Below are positions 1-5,211 of a stretch of DNA of 5,211 nucleotides, one piece after another. Within the stretch, counting starts at the first letter, position 1. Every line of letters starts with the position of its first letter. Made by a program: the position numbers and the translations under genes. The notes beneath the pieces are model-generated. The model was given only the letters and a program-made list of their open reading frames with translations. It had not been told where the DNA came from and did not search any database. This DNA comes from Caldilineales bacterium (lineage in GTDB: Bacteria > Chloroflexota > Anaerolineae > JAAEKA01): positions 1 through 5,211 of the forward strand of contig JAJTXO010000340.1 of assembly GCA_021463315.1 (NCBI GenBank). Reading direction: 5' to 3'.

Positions 1-304
1 CTGGATCGTCCAGCAGATCGGCGTAACCCACTTCCTTCGACGGAATCGGCCGGCCGTCGGACCCTACCTCGTACAGGACGAAGCGAACGCCATTCGCCGG
101 CGCACCGGGGCGTTGCGGGTCGATCACCCACTCGTCACTGGACGCATCGTAGACGAACGTCTTGCCAAGATGCCGGTTGGAAATGACAGTCCGTGCCAGG
201 ACAGGATCCGCCGTGCGCGATGTGGCAAGATCACGGAAGAAACGGGCAACGAATGGCCGCCCCGATTCGGCGCTGATGCGCACCTTGCAGGCTAATCTGC
301 GCAT
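1..304 (-). CDS. Partial hypothetical protein, runs off left edge; 5' end uncertain
   Basis: The minus-strand frame is open from an ATG at 304-302 to position 2 without a stop, so the C-terminus lies outside the window. The translation reads like a genuine globular protein, with stretches such as GRPFVARFFRDLATSRTADP, ISNRHLGKTFVYDASSDEW and GAPANGVRFVLYEVGSDG. In contrast, the plus-strand frames over the same bases give low-complexity, Arg-rich text. The pattern hints at a beta-rich secreted or surface protein, but I do not recognise the family and assign no function. Of the 97 codons between 292 and 2, 28 end in A or T (about 71% GC3), against about 90% GC3 in the start of the adjacent acyltransferase. 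The ATG at 304 has no visible ribosome binding site, and the first few codons fall within the acyltransferase. The true protein probably continued further upstream and is cut at a junction near 276-304. Confidence 0.55.
   Translation of the reverse strand, partial: MRRLACKVRISAESGRPFVARFFRDLATSRTADPVLARTVISNRHLGKTFVYDASSDEWVIDPQRPGAPANGVRFVLYEVGSDGRPIPSKEVGYADLLDDP
276..304. other. Probable junction between two unrelated coding segments
   Basis: Left of this zone the credible reading frame is on the minus strand; right of it, the credible frame is the plus-strand acyltransferase. Both proteins appear to be cut here: the acyltransferase lacks its hydrophobic N-terminus, and the minus-strand protein has no convincing start. 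GC3 also changes from about 71% to about 90%. A deletion or inversion, a recombination breakpoint, or a chimeric assembly join would all fit. No insertion-sequence ends, target duplications or tRNA were seen at the boundary. Confidence 0.5.
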
Positions 305-1049
305 GGCGCTGGGTCCCGAGGCCAGCGAGGAGCAGGTCTTCCAGACCGCGCGCGCCGCGCTGCGCCATGCCGGCATGGCCTATTTCGAGCTCTACCACGC
401 GCTGGGGGTGGGGCCAGAGGCCTTCCTGGCCGCGGTGCGCAGCACGCCGCTGACCGACTATTACGTCGACGAGATGCTGACCCAGGAGCGGGGCATGGTG
501 GTGGTGACGGTTCACATGAGCAATTTCGACCTGGCTGGGCTGGCCTTTGCCTACCGCGGGCTGCACCTGAACGTGCTGGCCTATGCCAACCCCACCAGCG
601 GCTACGACATGCAGAACAAGATCCGCCTCAAGGGGGGGATCAACCTGATGCCCATCGATGTCAGCGCGCTGCGCAGGTCGCTGGAGGCGCTGCACGCTGG
701 CCAGTTGGTGGTCACCGGCATCGATCGGCCCGATCCCTACGGCGGGGGGGAGATGCTGCCCTTCTTCGGCAAGCCGGCGCGGCTGCCGGTGGGGCATGTG
801 CGCCTGGCCCTGCAGACCGGCGCGCCGGTGGTAGTGGCGCACTGCGAGTATCGGCCCACCGATCGCAGCTACGCGGTGCATGTCTCGCGCTGGCTGGAGA
901 TGGAGCATGTGGGCAGCCGGCAGGAGAACATCCTCCACAACGCCCGCCGCGTGTTGGCTGTGGGGGAAGAGCTGATCCGCGCCCGGCCGGAACAGTGGCT
1001 GATGTTCTACAGGGTGTGGGAGGAGGCCGGCATGACCGGCGACGAATGA
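276..1049 (+). CDS. Lysophospholipid acyltransferase (LpxL/HtrB-like), N-terminus apparently missing
   Basis: This is a membrane-associated acyltransferase of the LpxL/HtrB (lipid A acyltransferase) superfamily, which transfers a fatty acyl chain to a lipid or glycolipid acceptor; in a bacterium of this type the acceptor is unknown. Conserved blocks follow the family order: ANLRMALGPEAS near the start, the catalytic HX4D motif HMSNFD (His codon 513-515, Asp 528-530), the TGIDRPDP block near 717-740, the FFGKPARLPVG substrate-binding block at 762-794, GAPVVVAHCEY, and the terminal PEQWLMFYRVWEE. Family members are usually near 300 residues with a hydrophobic N-terminal segment before the ANL block. 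Here only about 257 residues are supported. The frame stays open upstream to a TTG at 162, but those 38 extra residues are Arg-rich, not hydrophobic, and lie opposite a better minus-strand frame. ATG 276 is chosen because homology begins there; it has no clear Shine-Dalgarno. The gene may be 5'-truncated. It ends 25 bp from the convergent lipoprotein gene. Confidence 0.85.
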   Translation: MRTLQANLRMALGPEASEEQVFQTARAALRHAGMAYFELYHALGVGPEAFLAAVRSTPLTDYYVDEMLTQERGMVVVTVHMSNFDLAGLAFAYRGLHLNVLAYANPTSGYDMQNKIRLKGGINLMPIDVSALRRSLEALHAGQLVVTGIDRPDPYGGGEMLPFFGKPARLPVGHVRLALQTGAPVVVAHCEYRPTDRSYAVHVSRWLEMEHVGSRQENILHNARRVLAVGEELIRARPEQWLMFYRVWEEAGMTGDE

Positions 1050-1074
1050 TGCGTTTGCACAGGCGCACAGAGCG

Positions 1075-2235
1075 CTAGAAGATCTGCATCGGCAGCGCGC
1101 CTATCTCGTCCAGCAGCAGCACCCACGATTCGTCGGGGCCGACCACGATCTCATCGGTGACGCTGGCGCCTCCCACCTCGGTGGTGACGTCATACGTGCC
1201 CGGCGGCAGGTCCAGGCGCGGCGCGTCGTCGGTGGTCTCCATGCCCGCGCTGGGGAGCACAGCGATGGTCTGGCCGTCGATGGTCACCGTCATATCGCTC
1301 TGGGTGAAGTTCACCAGCAGCAGCCGCGCCAGGCCAGCCGGCGGCAACACATCGGCCGCCTCGGCCGCGGCCCGATCGCGCTGCGCCAGCAGCACCTCGG
1401 TCTCGTCCCCCGCGGTGATCGTCACGGTCAGCTCGCCCTCGTCCCCGCTGAGGTGTAGGATCTGCTGGCTGTCGTCCCCTTCTGTGTCGTCCAGCGTCCA
1501 GCCGCGGCTGGCCAGCTCCCCCTGGTAGAACGCCACCAGCGTCGCCAGATCCGAAGGGGAGGTGACGGCCACCGTGCGCAGGAATTCGCCCCCTTCGGCG
1601 CTGTAGCCGGTGTGATCGTCGGGCAGCGGCAGCCCTTCTTCCTCTACCACCCCCAGCTCGCCCGAGTCGTCGCTGTCTGCCTGCAGCGCGTAGTTGGTGA
1701 CCTCGATCTCCACCTCGGTCTCGCCGAAGCCCTCGAAGGCAAAGAAGCTGACCGTGATGTCGCCGTTGCTGTAGCTGCACGAGACCGATGTGTAGTCGGC
1801 CACGTCATCCAGACAACTGGCGTCCAGCTCCTGCTCGTCGTAGAAGGGGCGGTAGAATTCGGCCACATCGACCAGGGACAGCGCGGTCTTGAAGCTCAGC
1901 GTGTCGCCGTTGACCGCCACCGCGGTGGCTTCGGGCGGCGTCGGCCAGTCGGCGATGGTCATGCCCACCTCGGCCGCGCTCGCGGCCTTGCTGGTGGGCG
2001 TCGGCTCTGGCGTGGGCGTGTCGGTCGGAACGGGGGTGGCCGTGGCCGGAACCGGCGTCGCAGTCGGGGGGATGGGGGTAGCCGTAGGGGGCGGCGCGGT
2101 GGCAATGGCTGGCTTGGCGCCCGCGGACACCGACCCTGCCGGGCTCTCCTTGGCTCCGCCGCACGCGGCCAGGGTAGCCACGAGAACTACAGCGGTTACG
2201 AGCAATGCAACCCATCGTTGTTTCTTGTGATCCAT
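1075..2235 (-). CDS. Secreted lipoprotein with Pro/Thr linker, duplicated domain and PEGA-like C-terminus
   Basis: This is a 386-residue lipoprotein of unknown function. Residues 1-25 form a lipoprotein signal peptide: basic start MDHKKQR, hydrophobic core, and lipobox LAAC with Cys25 as the expected lipidated residue, so the mature protein should be anchored at the outer face of the membrane. Residues 46-81 are a Pro/Thr-rich spacer containing three TATPxPx units. Two similar modules follow, at about 101-182 and 203-286. Both share a polar lead-in, an FY pair (127-128 and 236-237), an LDD (142-144 and 248-250) and a closing strand with ETEV (172-175 and 278-281). The second contains ELASRGW, as seen in FY...GW modules of Chloroflexota lipoproteins. 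Cys141 and Cys153 could form a disulfide. Residues 304-386 look like a beta-sandwich, with LDLPPGTYDVT resembling PEGA domains. The ATG is preceded by AGAGGAG at good spacing. It is divergent from the protease gene and convergent with the acyltransferase. Function is not inferable; binding of a surface ligand is only a guess. Confidence 0.85.
   Translation of the reverse strand: MDHKKQRWVALLVTAVVLVATLAACGGAKESPAGSVSAGAKPAIATAPPPTATPIPPTATPVPATATPVPTDTPTPEPTPTSKAASAAEVGMTIADWPTPPEATAVAVNGDTLSFKTALSLVDVAEFYRPFYDEQELDASCLDDVADYTSVSCSYSNGDITVSFFAFEGFGETEVEIEVTNYALQADSDDSGELGVVEEEGLPLPDDHTGYSAEGGEFLRTVAVTSPSDLATLVAFYQGELASRGWTLDDTEGDDSQQILHLSGDEGELTVTITAGDETEVLLAQRDRAAAEAADVLPPAGLARLLLVNFTQSDMTVTIDGQTIAVLPSAGMETTDDAPRLDLPPGTYDVTTEVGGASVTDEIVVGPDESWVLLLDEIGALPMQIF
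2023..2085 (-). repeat. Three tandem 21-bp units encoding TATPxPx
   Basis: Three 21-bp units, in phase with the lipoprotein gene, encode TATPIPP, TATPVPA and TATPVPT (residues 51-71). A degenerate fourth unit, DTPTPEP, follows. The units are similar but not identical at DNA level. They form the flexible extracellular spacer between the lipid anchor and the folded modules. Because the period is a multiple of three, gain or loss of units would change linker length without breaking the frame. Confidence 0.8.
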
Positions 2236-2241
2236 CGATAA

Positions 2242-2248
2242 CTCCTCT
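2242..2248 (-). promoter_or_regulatory. Ribosome binding site of the lipoprotein gene
   Basis: On the minus strand the sequence AGAGGAG lies six bases upstream of the ATG at 2235-2233. This near-ideal Shine-Dalgarno supports that start, which also gives a complete lipoprotein signal peptide. Confidence 0.8.
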
Positions 2249-2404
2249 AGGCGTATTGTCGGTCCGCAGCCAGCCGTCGATCGTCAGGATCCAGCGGCCA
2301 GCGGCGGCCAACATCGTGTTGAACGCAAGACGCGCGGTTTTTCGCTATCGGGGCCACACCCGATCCGGCTAAAGCCTCGACTCCAGGCCTTGGCGCTGGT
2401 TGAT

Positions 2405-2433
2405 TTGACAGAGCACGCCGCGCTGTTTACAAT
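2405..2433 (+). promoter_or_regulatory. Near-consensus sigma-70-type promoter for the S8 protease gene
   Basis: The -35 hexamer TTGACA (2405-2410) matches the bacterial housekeeping consensus exactly. It is followed by a 17-nt spacer and TACAAT (2428-2433), one mismatch from TATAAT. Transcription would begin near 2440, giving a leader of about 88 nt before the TTG start at 2528. Such a match is unlikely by chance in DNA this GC-rich and it lies where a promoter is expected. It suggests strong housekeeping-type expression of the protease. The start point is inferred, not shown. Confidence 0.65.
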
Positions 2434-2450
2434 CTATCCTGTTTTCCCCG

Positions 2451-2470
2451 GCCGGCCGCCTGACGCCGGC
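2451..2470 (+). other. Possible leader hairpin in the protease 5' UTR
   Basis: Two copies of the self-complementary hexamer GCCGGC (2451-2456 and 2465-2470) could pair as a 6-bp stem around an 8-nt loop, shortly after the inferred transcription start. There is no U-run after it, so it is not a classic terminator. It could stabilise the leader or be incidental in GC-rich DNA. Confidence 0.25.
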
Positions 2471-2517
2471 TTTCCTCGCCTTGCCAGCTCCTCAGGTTGG
2501 CGCCATTTGGTTGTAGC

Positions 2518-2523
2518 AGGAGG
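2518..2523 (+). promoter_or_regulatory. Ribosome binding site that decides the TTG start of the protease
   Basis: AGGAGG at 2518-2523 is a perfect Shine-Dalgarno, four bases before the TTG at 2528. It favours this start over the in-frame ATG at 2600, which would remove the basic n-region of the signal peptide and begin inside its hydrophobic core. Confidence 0.8.
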
Positions 2524-2527
2524 ACCG

Positions 2528-5211
2528 TTGAACAATCAGCCCATTTCTCATCGCGCTCCGGCCGCGCCCTCTTCGGCTCGGCGTCTTCTGGTCTCACTCA
2601 TGCTGGTAGCGGCCATTGCCCTGGCCAGTCTGCTGCCGGTCGCGGCCGCGCCGCAATCCGCTGCCCCAGCCCCCAGCCCCCTCGCCCCAGCCCCCGCGCA
2701 GCCCCACAAGGCGCTCGCGCCAGCCGGCCTGCTGGACGCTTCCGTCTCCGGCATCACCCTCTGGCATGACTACGGCGCGTTCGGCCTCTACAAGCTGAGC
2801 GACGCCGCGCTGGCTGGCCTGCCGGCCGCTGTGCGCAGCCAGATTCAGGTCGATCCGCAGATGGATGTCATCCTTTTCGACCGCCATCCCCTCGACACCG
2901 CCGCGGGCGATGCCAATCTGCCCGCACTGCTGGCCAGCAAGGCGCCGGCCGGCCCGGCCCTGCACCTGGTCCAGTTCGTCGGGCCAATCCAGGACGCTTG
3001 GCTGGCTGCTGTGCAGGCCACCGGCGCCCAGTTGGTGCAGTACATCGCCAACAACGCCTACATGGTCTGGGCCGACGCGGCCAGCCGCGGTCAGTTGGAC
3101 GCACTCGCGGCTGACGGCGACTTCGTGCAGTTCAGCGGCGCCTACCAGCCCGCCTTCAAGCTGGGGCCCTCCATCGAGCAGCGCATCCTGGAAGGGTCCG
3201 ACCCCAACCAGCTCGTCCCCACCGTGATCCAGCTCTACGATCACCCCGGCAAGAAGGCCTCGCAGCAGGTGATCGCCAGCCTCACCGTCGAGCTGATGTC
3301 CGATTGGTCGTCGATCCTGGCCTTCCAGAACACCACCGTGCAGGTGCGTGCGGCCGATCTGCTGACCATCGCCCGGCTGCCTGACGTGGTGTGGGTGGGC
3401 GAGCGCTTCCCGCGCGAGATGCTGGACGAAGTGCAAACCCAGATCCTCGCCGGCAACCTGAACGGCGCCCAGACCGGCCCCAGCGGGCCCGGCTACAAGG
3501 CCTGGCTGGATAGCCTTGGCTTCAGCCAGAACCCGGCCGACTATCCCCTGGTCAGCGTGGCCGACGACGGCGTGGGCAACGGCACGACCGCCAACGGCGC
3601 GGGCGACGTGACCTTTACCCAGTTGGCCAACGGCACGACCTCGCGCATCATCTTTGCCAACAACTGCACCTCCAGCCCCACCGCCGGCGGCATCGGCGGC
3701 CATGGCCACATCAACACCAGCATCCTCAGCGGCTACGACCAGCGCACCGGCTTTCCCTACGTGGATCCCAACGGTTTCCTGCGCGGGCAGGGCGTCAACC
3801 CCTACGGCCGCACCGGCAACACCAAGATCTTCACCGACGGCGGCTCCTTCAGCCTGGTCAACTGCGGCAACACCGACACCGGTCTGATCAAGTCGGAGCA
3901 GGACAACGGCGCCCAGATCAGCACCAACTCGTGGGGCTGCTCCGGCTGCGCCGCCACCTACGACGATTCCTCGCAGGCCTACGACGTGGGCGTGCGCGAC
4001 GCGGATCTGACCCAGGCCGGCAATCAGCAGTTGATCTACATTTTCTCGGCTGGCAACAGCGGCTCTGGCGCCGGCACCATCGGCACCCCCGGCAACGGCA
4101 AGAACATGCTCACCGTCGGCGCGTCGGAGAACGTGCGACCCAGCGACGAGAGCGGCGCGTGGACCGACGGCTGCGGCATCGGCCCCACGGGCGCCGACAA
4201 CATCATGGACATCATCAGCTTCTCTAGCCGCGGCCCGGCCCCCGGCGGCCGCGTCAAGCCAGAGACCATCGGCCCCGGCACGCACATCCAGGGCACGGCC
4301 AGCACCAACGCCGGCTACACCGGCAACAGCGTATGCGACCAGTTCCGACCTGGCGGCCAGACTGTCTTCGCCGCCTCCTCCGGCACCAGCCACTCCACGC
4401 CGGCCGTCGCGGGCGTGGCCTCGCTCTACTATCGCTGGCTGCAGACCACCTACGGCGTCAGCGCGCCCAGCCCGGCCCTGATGAAGGCCTACGTGTTGGC
4501 CCATCCCATCTACCTGACTGGCGTCGGCGCGGGCGGCAATCTGCCCAGCAACAGCCAGGGCTATGGCATGCCCAACATGAAGGGCGCCTTCGACGCCACC
4601 GCGCGCTCGCTGCTGGACCAGACTCAGGTCTTCGGCGCCACGGGCGACACCTGGACCTGGAACGGCGCGGTGGCTGATCCTTCCAAGCCGGTGCGCATCG
4701 TCATGACCTTCACCGACGCGGCCGGCGCGATCGGCGTCAGCCCGCAGGTCAACAACCTGAATCTGACGACTGTGGTCGGCAGCAACACCTACCTGGGCAA
4801 CCGCTTCACCGGCCAGTGGAGCGTCACCGGCGGCTCGGCCGACAACGCCAACAACTACGAGGCGGTCTTCCTGCCCAGCGGGACCAGCGGCCCCTTGCAG
4901 ATCACCGTCACCGGCGCGAATATCGCGGGCGATGGCGTACCCAACAACGCCGACCCCACCGACCAGGACTTCGCGCTGGTGTGCTACAACTGCGCGCAGG
5001 ACGCCGACTTCACCCTGCAGGCCACGCCGCCCAGCCAGGACATCTGCACCCCCAGCAACGCCGTCTACAACATCGCCGTGGGCAGCATCCTGGGCTACAA
5101 CGACCCGGTAACCCTGAGCGCCAGCGGCCATCCGGCCGGCACGACGGCCAGCTTCAATGTCAACCCGGTCACGCCGGCCGGCGCCAGCGTGCTGACCATC
5201 GGCAACACCGG
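2528..5211 (+). CDS. Secreted subtilisin-family (S8) serine protease, 3' end beyond window
   Basis: This is an extracellular endopeptidase of the subtilase family (MEROPS S8). The frame is open for 894 codons and has no stop before the window ends. Starting at TTG 2528, residues 1-41 form a Sec-type signal peptide (basic RR at 18-19, hydrophobic 20-36, likely cut near VAA). An Ala/Pro-rich stretch follows to about 66, then a long pro-region (about 70-335) including HLVQFVGPIQDAW at 146-158. The catalytic domain carries Asp346 (VSVADDGV), His392 (GGHGHINTSI), oxyanion Asn510 (FSAGNSG), FSSRGP at 565-570 and nucleophile Ser621 (GTSHSTPAVAG). The full triad suggests an active enzyme. Residues from about 719 to 822 form a beta domain like that of KP43-type subtilases, ending DQDFALVCYNC. 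From about 825 an Ig/fibronectin-like module begins (VTLSASGHPAG). The His motif lacks the usual HGTH: the residue two after the catalytic His is His, followed by Ile. The gene is divergent from the lipoprotein and has its own promoter. The substrate is unknown; a scavenging or surface-processing role is inference. Confidence 0.95.
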   Translation, partial: MNNQPISHRAPAAPSSARRLLVSLMLVAAIALASLLPVAAAPQSAAPAPSPLAPAPAQPHKALAPAGLLDASVSGITLWHDYGAFGLYKLSDAALAGLPAAVRSQIQVDPQMDVILFDRHPLDTAAGDANLPALLASKAPAGPALHLVQFVGPIQDAWLAAVQATGAQLVQYIANNAYMVWADAASRGQLDALAADGDFVQFSGAYQPAFKLGPSIEQRILEGSDPNQLVPTVIQLYDHPGKKASQQVIASLTVELMSDWSSILAFQNTTVQVRAADLLTIARLPDVVWVGERFPREMLDEVQTQILAGNLNGAQTGPSGPGYKAWLDSLGFSQNPADYPLVSVADDGVGNGTTANGAGDVTFTQLANGTTSRIIFANNCTSSPTAGGIGGHGHINTSILSGYDQRTGFPYVDPNGFLRGQGVNPYGRTGNTKIFTDGGSFSLVNCGNTDTGLIKSEQDNGAQISTNSWGCSGCAATYDDSSQAYDVGVRDADLTQAGNQQLIYIFSAGNSGSGAGTIGTPGNGKNMLTVGASENVRPSDESGAWTDGCGIGPTGADNIMDIISFSSRGPAPGGRVKPETIGPGTHIQGTASTNAGYTGNSVCDQFRPGGQTVFAASSGTSHSTPAVAGVASLYYRWLQTTYGVSAPSPALMKAYVLAHPIYLTGVGAGGNLPSNSQGYGMPNMKGAFDATARSLLDQTQVFGATGDTWTWNGAVADPSKPVRIVMTFTDAAGAIGVSPQVNNLNLTTVVGSNTYLGNRFTGQWSVTGGSADNANNYEAVFLPSGTSGPLQITVTGANIAGDGVPNNADPTDQDFALVCYNCAQDADFTLQATPPSQDICTPSNAVYNIAVGSILGYNDPVTLSASGHPAGTTASFNVNPVTPAGASVLTIGNT

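Larger units (their letters stand above)
2236..2527. other. Divergent intergenic region
   Basis: This 292-bp gap separates the minus-strand lipoprotein gene from the plus-strand protease gene and so must carry the start signals of both. The rightward half contains a recognisable sigma-70-type promoter (2405-2433), a GC-rich leader and a Shine-Dalgarno. For the leftward gene only the ribosome binding site is clear; I found no convincing -35/-10 pair. No small ORF with coding character, RNA gene or mobile-element end was seen. Confidence 0.7.

Noticed and set aside
113..295. A 60-residue plus-strand frame at the left edge
   Set aside because: It has no Shine-Dalgarno and no coherent composition, and it lies opposite the better minus-strand frame.
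231..938. A 235-residue minus-strand frame opposite the acyltransferase
   Set aside because: It is rich in His, Gln and Arg and lacks family motifs. It is a shadow of the acyltransferase and is in a different frame from the credible minus-strand protein at 1-304.
1050..1074. Possible bidirectional terminator between the convergent genes
   Set aside because: Only a 4-bp TGCG/CGCA pairing around a 10-nt loop is visible, with no T-run.
1612..2241. A 209-residue plus-strand frame opposite the lipoprotein
   Set aside because: Its Gly/Arg-rich tail is the antisense of the Pro/Thr linker. The minus strand has a lipobox, a ribosome binding site and domain structure.
2256..2340. Leftward promoter for the lipoprotein gene
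   Set aside because: A GACAAT-like -10 can be read on the minus strand near 2260, but no acceptable -35 lies 16-18 bases upstream of it.
2382..2392. Imperfect palindrome CCAGGCCTTGG upstream of the -35 box as an operator
   Set aside because: It is short and mismatched, and is expected by chance in GC-rich DNA with many GGCC sites.
2594..5131. An 845-residue open frame on the minus strand, antisense to the protease
   Set aside because: Its translation is low-complexity (Val/Ala/Gly/Asp/Arg-rich) with no recognisable domain. Long stop-free antisense frames are expected opposite high-GC3 genes, and the plus strand holds a full S8 protease.

Overview
This is a GC-rich bacterial window with three clear protein genes and one partial reverse-strand reading frame at its left edge. 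The best guess for the source is a Chloroflexota member (Anaerolineae/Caldilineae-like). The reasons are the lipoprotein with a long TATPxPx linker, the large secreted S8 protease with Ig-like C-terminal domains, and the strong preference for G/C in third codon positions. This guess rests on recognised family style, not on a database search.

Layout: (1) Positions 1 to about 290 are best read on the minus strand. They encode a plausible, unrecognised protein with no stop, running off the left edge, and with a lower third-position GC than its neighbours. (2) From about 276 to 1049 (+) lies a lysophospholipid acyltransferase of the LpxL/HtrB type, with its catalytic HX4D motif and C-terminal half intact. 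Its usual hydrophobic N-terminus is missing because the minus-strand frame occupies that place. The point where the two meet looks like a rearrangement or assembly junction. (3) 1075-2235 (-) is a lipoprotein made of a lipobox, a Pro/Thr repeat linker, two related alpha/beta-like repeats and a PEGA-like C-terminal beta domain. It converges on the acyltransferase with a 25-bp gap. (4) 2236-2527 is a divergent intergenic region. It holds a near-consensus sigma-70-type promoter (TTGACA, 17 nt, TACAAT) reading rightward, a possible leader hairpin and a strong Shine-Dalgarno. (5) 2528 to beyond 5211 (+) is a secreted subtilisin-family (S8) protease with a TTG start, signal peptide, long pro-region, full Asp/His/Ser triad, a beta domain and the beginning of an Ig-like domain. 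It has no stop in the window.

The lipoprotein and the protease are both cell-envelope or extracellular products transcribed divergently from one intergenic region, so they may be co-regulated, but nothing in the sequence proves a functional link. I see no RNA genes, CRISPR array, insertion sequence or clear new system. The most notable points are the junction near 276-304, the altered His motif of the protease, and the internally duplicated lipoprotein.
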